The notes below the pieces were generated by a model. The model had not been told where the DNA came from. It was given only the letters and a program-made list of their open reading frames with translations, and did not search any database. Below, in pieces: positions 46,367 to 60,400 of a stretch of 64,000 bases of DNA (the stretch's first letter is position 1; the number at the start of each line of letters is the position of its first letter). The DNA is from Rutstroemia sp. NJR-2017a BVV2 (taxonomy: Eukaryota; Ascomycota; Leotiomycetes; Helotiales; Rutstroemiaceae), in contig NJPS01000073.1 of NCBI GenBank assembly GCA_002946415.1, forward strand, positions 186,001 through 250,000. Direction: 5' to 3'. The translations under genes and the position numbers were made by a program.

Positions 46367-47516
46367 ATGCCTTCCATTTCCACCTCCGCACTTGCCTTGC
46401 TCCCTTTCGTCGTCTCGGCTGTCTCAGCAGCTGGCACTCTTGGTTTCGCACTTGGCGACAAAAAGCCAGATGGAACTTGTAAATTCCAAGCCGACTACGA
46501 AGCGGACTTCAAGACTATCTCGAGCAGTGGTAGTAAGCTAGTTAGAGTTTATGCTGCTAGTGATTGCGATACTGCGAAGCAAATCTTGCCTGCCGCAAAG
46601 TCGAGCGGATTCCAGGTTGTCTTGGGAATTTGGTATGTTCATTCTCCTTTCCTCATGGCCACAGATGTTCACTGGGCGGAAGGCTAATTTATTCCATGAT
46701 CATAGGCCCGATACGGAAGATTCTTATGCGAAGGACAAGGCAGCAGTAGTGGAATATGCTCCCCAATACAGTGACCAGGTGTACGCCATTACGGTAGGAA
46801 GCGAGTCGTTGTATCGTGGAAACTTTACAGGAAGTGAGCTCTCGGAGAAAATTCAGGATGTGAAGAAGGCTCTTGGTGGACACTTCAAGGTCGGCACCGC
46901 GGACAGCTGGAACAAATACATGGACGGAACTGCAGATGCTGTCATTCAAGGAGGCGCTGATATTTTGTGAGTTCTCCCAATACTTGACCAGTTTGCTCAG
47001 GGGAATTTTATACTTAAGGAGGCGCACCGCAACAAAGTTAAGACAAGCTAACAAACGTCTAGGCTGTGCAACGCCTTTAGTTATTGGCAAGGACAGGAAA
47101 TAAAGAATGCTACCCACAGCTTCTTCGATGATATCATGCAAGCCTTCGGACACATTCAAGACGTCGCCGGGTCTGCTAGCTCTGGGCCAGAGTTGTGGGT
47201 TGGTGAAACTGGTAAGTTTATTTTCACCCCCCTTGAATAAAGCCCACGGAACGGTGGCTGACAATGATTAACTACAGGCTGGCCAACAGCAGGCTCCAAA
47301 TACCAATCCGCAGTTCCTGGGGTCTCGTCCGCTCAAACTTTCTGGAGCTCCGCCATTTGCGGTATTCTCGACTGGGGTGTGAATGTCTTTTCGTTTGAGG
47401 CCTTTGACGAACCATGGAAGCCAGTCTCTACTGGTCAAGATGGATCAGTCGCAGATGAGACCCACTGGGGTGTCTGGAACTCCGATAGAAGCACCAAGTA
47501 CTCTGTTACTTGCTGA
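46367..47516 (+). CDS. GH17 glucan endo-1,3-beta-glucosidase (Bgl2-like)
   Basis: Exons 46367-46632, 46706-46966, 47063-47211 and 47278-47516 give 304 residues, the usual Bgl2 length. Residues 1-21 are a signal peptide. The (beta/alpha)8 GH17 domain follows (GTLGFALGD...LVRVYAASDCDTAKQILPAAK...VVLGIWPD). The acid/base Glu122 is in ITVGSESLYRG and the nucleophile Glu224 in LWVGETGWPT. It ends FSFEAFDEPWKP...HWGVWNSDRSTKYSVTC. It should act in the cell wall on beta-1,3-glucan, with hydrolysis or transglycosylation during wall remodelling. No GPI tail or Ser/Thr stalk is present, so it resembles Bgl2 more than the anchored GH17 enzymes. Introns fall at split Trp, Leu and Gly codons, all with GT-AG ends. 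Confidence 0.92.
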
Positions 47517-49150
47517 AGTGACTAGATATATGGAAGATGTGTGTTCTTCCGCTGACATATTGGTTGAAGTACGTGCACGGGATATGTCCGACGGGAGCTG
47601 TAGGCGTTTTAGAGAGTTGTGAGCTGAGGATTTCTCTCAAGATTTAGATAAATTGTGATTCTGCAAGTTGAGATACCATGTACTAGTTGTCGAATTTCCT
47701 TACCAATTTGCACCTGGGGGTATCATTTTCGTTTTATCTGTATAGACTGTATCTCTAGCCAATGCACTGTAGTTGTATGTGTAAGAGTTTTTCCACTACA
47801 GATTCAAACAAATTGTGTTCGCTAGATGGAGCTATTTAAAACTGCAGAGTAATTGTCACTATTCACATACGAGTAAGTGGCGTAGCACCACCACCTCCGC
47901 ATTGCATTGCATTGGCGGCCCGGATCATACATGATGGTCGTCATTGAGCGTTGAGATTGTGTCCCCCTGCCTGCTAATGAGATAGTTCCACGTTGCTGCA
48001 TGAGCTGGTTCTGTTGATTCTCTGAATATCTTGAGCGTGCAGCGAGGTATTCTGTAAGCATACGGTTTTATTTTAGCTGTATCGGCACTCCTAACAATGA
48101 GATCTACTCGCAGAGCTCCCGGCTTCATCTCTCTCGGAGCTCCTACCACACTTAAGATGCTTTGGTGCTTTTGCTTTGGTGCTTGGTCCTCCAGCCGCAG
48201 CGAGTAAAATCCCTGTACGAAGCTCCCGTACAGATGAAGTACAAGAAGGCACAGAAGTCCCAAGGATCAATAGCTCACAGCTCATAAGGTTAGACAGCTG
48301 TGAACCTGGGAACAATCTCATTTAATATCAAATCGAACGTTCGTAGAAGCAGAAGCGGAAGGGTCACTTTGCGGAAGTAACCTATACGAGTGGCTTCTCA
48401 CTAGGTTCGTCCCAATTACATCGCATGAATTTCCATTTGCCGGCTCATCTCATACTCTCGTCATCCACCACCTATCCATCCAATCCTACGGTTCCAGTCC
48501 AGAGCTTGACTAACAAAATTAATCGCCAGCAAGACCTCAATACCTCGAGACCTCTCTTTCACCAGTGAATTGTTTGACGGCACACAGCACTTCGTCAACA
48601 ACACCACTTTTCTCCTAGACCTATTGAATGTCGCTGGGCAACAATTCTCCATGTTACTTATGTTTTTTGCTGTAACCTTACCTTACCTACCCTACCTTCA
48701 ATAATTGTATCGTAATTGTTCTTCCGATTCTCTCCATGCCGTTTTCTACCTCTACAGAAGTCTCACTTCCCTGCCATTCAGCGATCTCAAGCAGTAACCC
48801 CGGGCTTCACCTGTCAATCTTTAATTACCGAAACGCGTCGCGATAGACCAAGAAAACCCCCAAATAATTAATTGAGGGCGTCGGAAGACTAAAACTTCCA
48901 AAATATCAACAAAACTGCAACAGCAACAGAGGTGTTCTCTCGTCGAACGGAATTTCTTGAAGTTGTCCATTGAAGAATATCACATGAAGAACGGTTACGG
49001 ACGATTAATCTTCGTCTGTACTGTTCTCTGATAGCGTGGTGAGTTAGTTTTCTTGACCTAAATGTTTTTTCGGTCCCATCAGTCCTGTCGGCAAAATACT
49101 GTAAAATGGATAAAGGACAACTGTGTTAACACACGCCTTCTTTTACGCAG
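47517..49150. other. spacer; contains the unresolved 5' end of the next gene
   Basis: No separate gene is seen. A GTGAGT donor at 49040 and a CAG acceptor at 49148-49150 define a likely intron in the leader or first codons of the giant gene. ATGs at 48737 and 48984 are possible starts, but neither gives a convincing first exon. Confidence 0.45.
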
Positions 49151-52100
49151 TCAATATTCCGACACTGTCTTCATCCTCTTCGACTTCTTTCCGTACGACG
49201 GCAGAGGCAGGATTCGAACTTGAATATCCTGATCCTTCCAAGTCCCCTGCATTGTCGACAACTTCAACCGCTGAGGGTGGAGGTTCGTCTCCTATCCTTC
49301 CACCTCTACCAGAACCAACCATCAACGGACACACTCTCGATCTCCTGAGAACGCCCCCGTCAGGACCACCTTCGGAACCTCGCACGGATACTAGCGTTTT
49401 TTATACGGCTAGTTGGGGATCGCCTTACCAAGACCCCTTCGAATCTTCAGTGGGGACTCGATCCGTCTATAGGAGCGCATACAGCGAAGCATCTGAGGAC
49501 TCGGAAGATCTGCCAATTCGACATCTTGAGTTGCACACACCCTTCCTGCGTCCTCCGCCACCTTTCACAAGGTCTCAGACTGAGCCGGATTTTGTGTCCC
49601 ACGACGGTCTCATCAGTGCTGCGGTGCTTGCCAATCGAGCACGTCGCCCAGCTCATCGATTGACCGAGGACTGGATACGACAACACACTGGAGGGGAATC
49701 TACAGAGAGGAACAATTGGCTCAGCGACGATCAGACTGAGAGTGAGAACTCTTCACTGAGCGGATCATTCTCGGGGGACGCGGCAGACTCATTACACCCC
49801 GAGTCCGACCCAAGGACCCCAACTTTACGTAGGGTTTTACCGTCCAGCGAACAATCGATGCGGCAATCGTATGGTCATAGGAGACAGGACACGGCGGAAA
49901 CTTTGACACAGGCAGATATTGTGACCTTGACTGAGCACGAAACCCCAAATATGGCGACCAAAAATGAAAATGCTTCGGAGTTGAGGACCTCAAATGGCGC
50001 ATCTATTGACGAAAAGCCGTTACCTCCCCCACCACAGGCAGAGCAATGGGCGTCAAAAGCTCTACCACGACCAACATCTTCCTCCTCTTCTGTTCCACCA
50101 CGACCAAAGAAGAAGATACCATGGAAAGGCAAGAACATATTAGTTCTGCTTCCATGGGACAACGAGCGCGGGAAGCGAGGTGGGCCGCCAAAGCCAATGA
50201 CTGCAAAGGACGTAGCAGCGATGTTGAAGGACTGGGAGCAACTGGGTTATGATACTACAGGATTCAACTTAGGTTCAGATGGCGACAGCGAAGGCGATAG
50301 CGGCCCTGGCCAGAGTTGCATTGACTGGCCGCTTAGGTCGGATATTGAAGTTGAGAGAGCCCAAAGGAGCTTTCGAGTTAGTATTCCGGACAGACGAGGT
50401 AAGAAAATTAGATGTCTTCTTTTGTGTTATTTGTAAGGGAAATTTATCCCTTGCTTCGCTTGAACAAAATTACCCCTTCATTCCTCGAATTGCTAAGATC
50501 AACGACATGCGATGCATCGTTTCGCACTTTGATGATATCGCTTTTATTATATATACTAATGGACTGGATCAATATAGAATGGGACGCCTACGTCGAAGAA
50601 TTAAAAGAAGCCAAACTACGGGCGCTAGGGGTATCGCTTGGTGACGACGATCCTCTTCCCACAATATCTCCTGCTATACCAAACCTCAGTCGCCGTACTT
50701 CGATGCAATACCCTTCATTGCCTTTCTCGCCACCTTTACCAACATCATCAGCCGCAAGTAGTCACCTTGCTCACAATGCACACCTCCCATTTTCACCAGC
50801 CCTGATACCTGGAAATGGATTGTCTACTAGTCAGAGCTCAAATCAAGGATCAATTGCTTCTCCAGCATCCATGCACGCACATTTACATGGAAAGCTTGGC
50901 ATGCGGCACAACTCGGTATCTTTTGGGCCCAGCGGGGATCATCCCTTCGGCTCTCCGTTTCAATACCCGCGACAGTCATCGCCAGGTGTCTGGTCCCCAC
51001 AACAAATGCTTTACCAGCATGGCCATCGTGGTGGGTCGCCTTCTATGCATAATTTGGGTTCCATTATATCACCTGCTTCACCCCTTTCTCAGGACGGATA
51101 TCTTCCACCCAATGATCTCATGTCGCAGCGACAGATTTTATTGCAGAATCAGTTACTGGCCGCTGGGCCGCGCGTTTCCCCACGCCTTCAAGAAGTCCGC
51201 GAGAGTGAAGATGAACATATCCATGAGATGCAGAGCAAGAGCCCTTCTAAAACTCCAGAAGCGCGCCAACCTATTAAGCACAATGCGAGCGCAAGCCTAC
51301 AAAAGGAAATTGACGACGCCGAATATCATCTTGAAGAGCAATTCCAACGACAGCTTGACGGCGATGACTACAGTCCTCATTCTAATAATGGAGACATGGA
51401 CAAGGCATTTGAGAACAAGCCTACGCCTCACGTGAGGACTACTTCCATTATTGGCGGTGGTATTGGATCTTCTCGTTTCATGGACGAGTCCAGAGAAGGC
51501 CCTGTCTTGCATCATCCACAGCCTCATAACCGCGGACATTCTTTATCCCAGCGTCCATTCCAAGATAATGAAGACATTTCAAGTGGTGAATCAAAGACTG
51601 GATTGCGCGGTACGAAGGATGCGAGCAAATATGATTTGTCTGACATCGAAACTAATCCTAGCAATCTTGGAACGCCGACATTACAGAGTGGTATTCCGGT
51701 GCATAGTCATGATCGGAATATGTCTGTGGCAAGCAATCCATGGATCGACGCTGAATCGATGCAAAGTAAAGCCAATCAAGCCGCTCATCGCAGCAAGCCC
51801 TCTACGTCAACCTTGAATGTGGCCGCAAAGCCTTTCAAATTTGATCCATCTAGCTCGTTCCAGCCGAGTCAATTTTCTTTCATAAACAACAGCAATTTCC
51901 AACCCACAACTTCTGTCAATTTCGCAGCTTATGCTCCACAGGGACATTCTTTCGGCGGTGCAAATAATAATAGCAACCATGTCATGAAGAATTCCTTCAG
52001 CAAAGTCAATGCAGCTGCTCCTGTATTCGCACCTGCAACGCCTGCTTTTACTCCTAACCAAAGCGACTTCAATTTTACTGGACCAACTTTCAGACCGGAT

Positions 52101-55100
52101 GCACCCACTTTCACACCTTTCAGCTCGAATAACTTCTCGAATTCTATGAGCGACACTTCTGGAAATGAAACTCATAAATCCTCCATATTTGGCAACATCG
52201 ATCTCAACGCGATTGATGTTAGTAGGGCTGGCAAAAAGTCAAAAGCAATTCCTATTGTGCGGCCAGACAGCAGTCATGAAAAGGAGAATGAGAGTCAAGG
52301 CGCTGAGGATGAATGGGGTCGACCTAAAAGAGATGAAAGCCGTGTCAAAAGAATGCGCGGGACAGATGATGATGGTACATCTATACCAGTATTTGCCGAG
52401 CCTTCTCTTCCTCTCGGAGAAGCTACCTGGGAACAATCGCCTCCAAGGGATATTTCTGCTCTAGCCACACAAGCCGACAAGGAGAACCTTGAACCTGTTG
52501 GTGAAGAGTCCGAAGAACTGCCTGAAGCCGGCTCAGATGAGCAGACGGGCCAAGCCGAGACAGAGTTTGAACCCTACGAATTCCATCAACAAAAGTTAGC
52601 AGAGGATTTCAATGCAGCGCGCCCTTTCTCGTCTCGTACTCAGGATTCGGGCAAGAACGCTGATGATTCCGATGACGACGAGTCTGTCTTTCAAGAACAA
52701 GCACATTCTAAGACTTCATCAATCAGCAGTCAATACGCACATAAGAAGTCGACACCTTCGCTTTCCGCGAATGCAAAACCTTTCGAATTTCGACCTGCGG
52801 GCAACTTTTCTTTCACGTCTGGTGAGAGTCAAGGCCCTAAACCTGCACCAGTTGCCCCTACTCTTTCCAAAACTGGACTCGCATCGTCGAGATATGCGTC
52901 GAGTTCTACGCCACCTGTTGCACCTACGAATGAGTCACCAATCCTTCAGCCTGAGGAGGCTCCTCAGTTTCAAAATGCGCTACCTCAACCTCAGAGTCCT
53001 CCTCAGTATGAAGAAGAAGTTAACCAGTCTTCAGAGCTAGAAGAAGGCGAGATTCGTGACGAGCCTACATTCGAAGAGATTGATGCAATGATGACGCACA
53101 TGAACCAAACAGAGAGATCAATGGCAGCTCATATGAGTGATAGCCCTGGGTGGCACCAATCCAGCCCTACAAGGCAAATCCAACTCCCAATTCCTATGTC
53201 ATCGCCAATTCGCCTGAATCCGCAGCAACTCCTGCGTAGCGACGCTCCCAGCCCCAGTCCACGTCGTTACAATTATTCTGCAGTTATGGATTCGCCTGAT
53301 GGAGTCTATGGTCAAGAACAAGATGACCCATTTGCAGATCCCCACTCCACAGCAGCTCTAGGATCACCAGTTCATCGCCTCAATACCGGAACAAGCCTTC
53401 CTGTTAGTGATTGGGATGATGTCCTTAGCGAGGGCGAAGAAATCAAGCTGCAAGAACGCGTTGGCTTTTTTGGTAATCATGTTAACGACGTTGTTGGGGG
53501 ATTGTTGGCCGAGAGGCTTGATCCTATGGAGAAAGCCTTGGAAGCCATTCAGATGTCACTTCAGATGTTCTCCCACTCTTCAAAAGCTCCTTCGCACCGG
53601 AGAGAGAGGCGCAGTCTATCTGGTGCTCTTAGCGATGCCGACGACGAAGATGACGAGGATCCCCGGAGATCCATGAGCCCACGAAGGAACACTAAGCTCG
53701 ACAAGATAAGAACCGTTGTACTCGATGCCCTTAATACTCACCAATCGAGGCCTCAGACTGCCATTACACCAACAGCTCCATCTGCTTTCCCAGACTCCCA
53801 CAGTATACTTCAAGCTGTTGAAGAAATGAAGCAACAATTTGGCCAGTCTATGCGCCCCGATTTCCGCGTGGAGAATCTGAAGACCATTGTTGAGGAAGCT
53901 ATCGAAAATCGTATGCCTGCCGCATCCAAAACCGATGATTCTTTGGCTGCTAAGTTAGCGGAGGCGGAGGCGAGGATTGCCACCCTTGAGGAAGAATCCA
54001 GGTATAGGCTGGAAGAACTTGAGCAGAAGTCGGAGGCTAAGATTTCGGAGCTTCAAGAGAAACTCCATCGGGCTGATGAATGGGTTGAAGAAGAAATTCG
54101 GAAGCGCAGATCTGCTGAAGATTCCAAAGCCATGACGGAAAGGCTCATGGCAAGCTCATTGGAAGAGGAAACACGCCTACGACACCTCGTGGATGAGAAG
54201 ACCGCGAAGGCCGAGAATGAAATCATTGACAGGCGAAAAGCTGAGGATCAACTTGCCGAGGTTCAAAGACTCCTGCGTATCGCATCTGAGGAAGAAGATC
54301 GCCTTCGTGATGTCTTGATGGAGAAAGATGCTAAAGTCAGACAAATCTCAGAAGAGCGCGATTATAAGGTAAGGAGCGTCGAGGAATCGAGAGGCAAGAC
54401 GACCATGCGTATTGCCATGCTGGAGACTGCTCAGGAAAATGCTCGCAAGACTGAGGCCGATCTTACCGCAACAATCCATATGGCAGAATCGGAATTACGA
54501 GAATCCCGCGCTCTTGCTCACCGGTGGCAACTAGAGGCCGAAAGCGCTATGGAAGCTGCCAAGCGACATAGCGATGACGCCGAACAAGCCAATGAGACCA
54601 ACAGAGACCTTCGGAGGACCATCGAGACCCTGAAAAACCAGATGGAGGAAAGTATCCGCGTCCGCGAATCCATGAGATCGAAATTAATGGATTTGCAGGA
54701 GGATATGGCTAGAGCCGCCCGTAACATTTCCCACGAGAATTCACGACGTGCCAAGAAGGAGCAAGAGCTTCTTGCCCGACATGAAGTCCTTGATGCTAAA
54801 CTCCAGGCCGAAGCAAGAACCCGGGAACGCTTGGAAATGGAGATTGAGCGGCTGGAAAGTGGCGAGCGACAGGGAATGCGCGCCGTCAGCGAATGCAAGA
54901 GGCTGGAAGCTCTCGTTGCAGAACTCCGAGATGAAAACCACGCAGCTCAGAAGGATGTTCTTCGATACAAACGCGAATTTGGGGAAGCCCGAGAATCTGG
55001 TCTAGCAGAAGTCCAGCGCACGAGGAAATACATGCAAGTTGAGGTAGACTCTGCCAACAACCAGGTTAATGTTGTCAGGGAAGAACTTGAGAATCAAATC

Positions 55101-56471
55101 TTAAGTCTTCGCAACCAAATTGATCTGGTCAAGTTGGATGCCGAAACCGCAAAGGAACAACACGAGATGCTTCTAGAAGAGGCGCAATCTTCCAAGCAAA
55201 GAACGGTCGATGAACTTCGTCGGAAACATCAGGATGAGATCGAAGACATGGAGACCCAGCATGCGCGACGACTCAACAACGCGATCGAGGATGCCCAACG
55301 TTCAGAGCAACACCTCCTAGAACGATTGAGTCTCTCAACGGCTAAAACGGAGCATCTCCAAGATCGTGTATCCCATCTTGAGGACAAGCTTGAGATTGCT
55401 AAGTCTGCAGCTCAGGCTGCTGCAGGAGCCGCGAAAGCTGCAAGGTCGGCAAGCGGGTCCTTACCATCGCCTGCTATGCCAGGAATGGCATCTCGTGCTG
55501 CTGAAGCGCCAGAGAAGATTTCACCTCAAGCTTTGCGTGAATCAATCATGGTTCTCCAGGAGCAACTACAAGATCGTGAGCTCAAGATCGAAAGTCTCGA
55601 GCAACAACTTTCCGGCGCCGATCCAGACGCGGCAATTAAGATCAGCAAACGCGACGATGAAATCATGTGGCTTCGTGAACTTCTATCTGTCAGGAAAAGT
55701 GATCTACAAGATATTGTAAGTACCTTGTCGCAAAACTCTTATGATCCCGACAGTGTTCGCGACGCAGCCATTCGCCTAAGCGCCAATCTGCAGATGGAGG
55801 AACAAGAGCGCGAACGTGCAATGAACGGCGGTTCTGCCCTCAACCTTCCAAATATCGCAGCTTCAATCGCAGCAAGTCCACGTGTTGCTCAGGTTGCAAA
55901 CGCTGTGGGACCATTTGCAGCCGCCTGGGGTAACTGGACACGCAAGACGAAGGAACAGAACATGCCCGCCAATGCAAGAAAAGCAATGGAAAGCAACAAT
56001 AATGCCACGCCTAGCAAGGCTGGAAGTAGCTCTGGCTTCTTGAGCGGACTGATGACGCCACCCGCGAGCAATACCAGACTCATGGACACTCCTCCTGGAG
56101 CGCCGGGTCCTGTGCATCCTAGAAGAGAACCTACAGCCTTTGCGAGAGAGAATTCAATGAGTGCATTTAATGCCACCGGCCAGCGATTCACCGCTGCTCA
56201 ATTAATGGGCCGTCCAGGTATTTCCACACCAAGACGTGCCGATAAAGTCCCGGTCCGGAGAGAAGTGCCAAGTACGCCACCAATGATGAAAAGCAGCAGC
56301 TATGACAATGATGCTGTGCCACGTGGAGAGGAAGCTAGCAACGGACACGCCCTTGGAATGAGTCTCGGGGAAGAGCTTGGTGATTTTGGAAGTGATGCGG
56401 GCTTTTATGATGACGACGAGAGCACTGTCGATGAGATGGCCGGAATTTACTCTGGTGGATTCGGGCGGTGA
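49151..56471 (+). CDS. giant disordered and coiled-coil protein (start unresolved)
   Basis: Exons 49151-50398 and 50578-56471 encode at least 2,379 residues; the first coding exon with the ATG lies upstream of an acceptor at 49150 and was not identified. The N-terminal third is Ser/Pro-rich. A conserved-looking block spans the intron: IPWKGKNILVLLPWDNERG, KDVAAMLKDWEQLGYDTTGF, then IPDRREWDAYVEELKEAKLRALGVSLGDD. A long low-complexity middle has two copies of an AKPF-basic-F motif (about 51817 and 52768) and FNF/FTP repeats reminiscent of Phe-rich phase-separating sequences. From about 53930 to 55420 runs an almost continuous coiled coil, with a second short one to about 55700, then a Pro/Ser tail. 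Size and composition suggest a cytoskeletal, septal or spindle-pole scaffold. Coiled coil alone would attract names such as myosin; no motor domain is present. Confidence 0.85.
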
Positions 56472-58176
56472 TATCTATCGTCTATGTATTAAGGATTTCT
56501 TTTGTCTTTCTTTCTCTTTCGATTTTAATCTGCCTTTTCTGTGTTGCTTTCTTGATGGAGATACAAGGATACATGTGGGAACGAAGACCTTCATTCTTTC
56601 ATAACCCTTCTCACATCACTGTCTTTTATAATTACATATTTATACATATAATATGTAGATAATTATTCATACTTTAGTTCTAGAATGATACCCGGATCAC
56701 ATTAGGAGGAGCGAAAAAAATTGAGCACCTTTTGGATAATAGATTAGTTTCATCTCTTCTTATTCAGAGAGATAATATTATACTAAACGGCAATATAAGT
56801 GGGAAATCTAGCGGTCCTGTTACCCTCTACTATATATATCAAAATATTATTTCTGGTGCGATACCCGTCTGAAGCAGTGAGGATTCACCTACTCCACCCA
56901 GTTCTCGCCCAGCATCCACAATGCCTTCGCCAACGGCCAAAAATCGATGATATCAAATCTTACATACGTCCATCATGCTTTCAAGGGTTGTCTACATCTC
57001 AAGGCCACTGCAAAAGTCATCGGCCCGTCGCACAATATCCTCGCATCTTACAGTCCAAGTCTGATAATATACATTTATTTTCAAAATTCACGTCCTACCT
57101 GTTTAGATAAGACGGGTGGCTACATGAAGTGAACTAATCGCTGCATAGAAAGCTTATCATATGATAGTTATGCAGCAATAATCATTTTATACCCTTGGTC
57201 TCAACCTGAAATATTTGCGAATACAGATACGGATGTTTTTGCGCAAGTGCAATTGCATCACGCCGCTGTCACCGTATCAAGCCCAAGTTAAGAACAGTAG
57301 TGACTAGAGAGGACAATGTCACCTCCTAGAACAATTCCGGAGCCACCCCTCCCTCATCGTATATACACACTTCCCTTCCTGTTCCACTACGAATCTCTCA
57401 CCGTCTAGCTGCGCAAACCTAAGATATAATCTAATCCAAATCTAAATCTCACTTATCATCTCCCCTAAAGTCATAATCGTTCACGCCCTGGTCGGCTTCC
57501 TTTATCAAATCCGCTCAGCTAACTGCAGTGTTTTCACCCAATAGCACACTGGGGTCTAGACAGATCTGTCACGTCAACCCACTCTGAACGACACTGTACT
57601 ATATTCACCTCACCTCACCTCACCCATTCAGCCAACCCAGCCTCAATCCCCCGGCCAAATTACCTGCCCAATCCAACCCCCCTCAAGCAATAAGCCAGTC
57701 AGAGCCACCTTACCGCACCTACAGCTAGCAAGCTGCTGTTCCAGCTCTAGCTCAGTTCAAGCAGATTACCTGACTCGTCAATAGTTTGTTCGTCCTTATA
57801 TCACTAAGACAAAAACAAGCAGGATTGCCGGTAGGGTGGCCTCGGTTGTTAAAATGAGCTTCTGAATTACTATGCAGACTCTATTCGGAGTCTATAACTG
57901 TATCGTATTATCCATGGCCTTCGGTGCTATAAGTGAATACACTTGGAGACCAAAAGCACCATCACTGATGATGACGGAGAGCATTCAGTCTACTGCCTCT
58001 TCTGGGTGAGCATTCGGACTTTACTTAGATTTCCAACCTGTTGTCAAACTGTTGGTGATACTGTATTGCAGCGCAGCTCGTGCATAATCGGTGCTGAATA
58101 AAGTAGATGCAGTCACTTTGCCTTCCCGCCATCTTCGAACAGATTGTTTTTCATTTTTCTACTGCTACAATGCAAG
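56472..58176. other. intergenic, no gene seen
   Basis: AT-rich 3' flank to about 56800, then spacer with CACCT repeats near 57605-57625. No supported gene. Confidence 0.5.
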
Positions 58177-59187
58177 ATGACTTCACATTCAGAATCCGGA
58201 GAAAAAACGGAGGGAAGAGACGTTGCTTCAGCCTTCGCGGATGAAGTAAAGCAAGAGACTAATATGGAATCCGTGGGAATATTTGAACAGTGGGCTAAAA
58301 TTAACAGTACTTATCACTGGGGTGGACCCAAATGGACTCGGAGCAAGTCTTGCACAAACGTTAGTGCCCAAAGTCCAAGCCTACCCATCCTTACCGGATC
58401 ATCTACAGAAAAGGTGGCGGCTGTCGAAAAAATCCTCAAAGAAACATATCCAAATGTGCCGACGCGAATTCTCAAGCTTGATTTGGTATCGTTCGACGCG
58501 GTTCGTTCTGCTGCTGCCGAGGTCAATGCATATGCCGAGAAGAGCATTGATATTCTTATTAAAAATGCAGGTTTGATGAATATTCCAGAGCGTACGCTTA
58601 GTGTAGATGGTTTTGTGGTACATCTGGCAACCAATTACCCGGGAAGCTTTCTGTTCACCAATCTCCTAATGGACTAGTTGACGGCTGATGAAGGGGCTCG
58701 AATTATGAATGTGAGTAGCAATGGCTACATATTTTCGCCTTTCCGTTTTGCAGACTACAATTTCGAGGGAAACACTCTTCCAGAAGAAGAAAAGCCCCCG
58801 AAAGCCCTCTGTGAAGCATATGGGCTTCCATAGGGCCTAGGTTATCTTCCAACAGTCGCATATGGGCAGAGCAAAACCGCAATTATCTTGTATTATGTAC
58901 AGCTGTCCAAGCTCCTCGCCAATAAAGGGGTTACAATTGTTTGTGTTCAGCCTGGAGGTCAGTCTTGCTTTCCATTTGAGCATCTTCATCGTGCTAATAT
59001 TTCTACTTCTACAGCCATAGCTACTGATGTATGGAGGCATATGCCTAAAGAGAGTGCCGAACAACTTTTCACCATGATGCCTATGAAAACACCGAATCAG
59101 GGCATTAGCACAACTTTAGTTACAGCTCTTGATCCCAAACTCCCAGGTAAATTAACCTTCCATGTCAAATATGGGCCATATCTATGA
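58177..59187 (+). pseudogene. short-chain dehydrogenase/reductase pseudogene
   Basis: The frame from the ATG at 58177 begins like a fungal SDR (MTSHSESGEKTEGRDVASAFADEVK). The cofactor motif LTVLITGVDPNGLGASLAQTL is present but in the next frame (about 58305-58370), so at least two frameshifts flank it. Back in the first frame are LDLVSFDAVRSAAAEV, the NNAG-type motif altered to IKNAGLMN, and NYPGSFLFTNLLM followed by TAG at 58675. Further on come IMNVSSNGYIFSPFRF, a second TAG at 58831, the catalytic YGQSK and VTIVCVQPG. A normal-looking 57-nt intron (58958-59014, GTCAGT...CTACAG) is retained in the DNA. The enzyme can no longer be made as one chain. Confidence 0.82.
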
Positions 59188-60048
59188 TATCACCTACTTA
59201 CTATCATACACAAGGCTCCTCAAATTTGTATCTCGAAGATTGCTAGGTCTAATCTCTTCTTGAGTTCGCGACAGATGGTCATTAGAGAAAGGCTTTGGCG
59301 ACTCACGGAGAATTTGGTCAAACAGACCTTCTCACTCCACAGCACGACTGCATGATTCAGTATACGAAGTCATAGCTCATGATCTGTATTAAATAGGCGA
59401 ATGGCCGAGGAGTAAATGATCTGTGTTGTGAAATTGCTGCCGTGCTAATACGCTGGATTATTGCTGCTGTTGTGTTGTAAATTGAGTTGTGGTGGGAACG
59501 TGCCACCAACATACTATAGCACTGGTTTTCCACATAAATCCAAATTATCCAATACTTGCTCATCTACTTGTGGCGAGTGTTTCTGAGGTCCTTATTTTAC
59601 CACAGTTACCTTTCTCGTCTTGAAACAATAGCAAAAAATACGCGAATCATGATTCAGCTACTGAACGCCAACATGATCACAAATACTATCACAGAATAAA
59701 ATTACCTCCAAGTTTCTCATGTGGAATTGAAACCAGGAGTTGCAGTAAAGCGGATGACCTGCGAGGCCGCGAATTGCTGAATGAAGACTTATTCCATCCT
59801 CAAAGCAACCCTGAGTAGATTGCCAGTGTTGTCCTAAACTGCGCGAGCTATACCCAAAGAAAAAATGGGTTTGCAGATAGGTATCTAGTGCAGTTGGATC
59901 ACCGTACATATCGTATATGGTGGAACTAGGTACTAGCCTTGTGCAAATTAATCATGAAATTCGAAGAACGGTAGGTGAAACGAGATTCAGTTGTGCGAAT
60001 GTCTTTGAGCAATTTGTGCATGGTGTCGTGTGATAATTACCAGCAGCT

Positions 60049-60082
60049 ACCCAATGAATCATTGAGTAGCGATTCATTGGGT
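60049..60082. repeat. 12-bp inverted repeat, 10-nt loop
   Basis: Arms 60049-60060 and 60071-60082 (ACCCAATGAATC and its complement) are perfect, separated by ATTGAGTAGC. It can form a hairpin. Confidence 0.85.
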
Positions 60083-60400
60083 GCTACTAGGTCTTTCATA
60101 TGGAGAGCACGCAATACATGCAGACTTTTCGACATAACTGTGCTAGTAAAGTAAGTGCATATATATTCGATATGCGTTGCTCCTTTTGCGTCTTTGATCT
60201 TCGAAACTGGAAAAGCATAATCATTTCGAATATCACCCAAACATCTTAGCGGTGAGTGATCGTTCGGTAAGATACTCTTACTGCTGTCAGCTGAAGTGAA
60301 GTCTCGGAAACAACCCGACGAAGTGCAGGTAACGAAAGAATAGCGCATTTTAACCGAATGAACTTATCTAAAGGAGTAGGAAATATCACATACAAGATAT

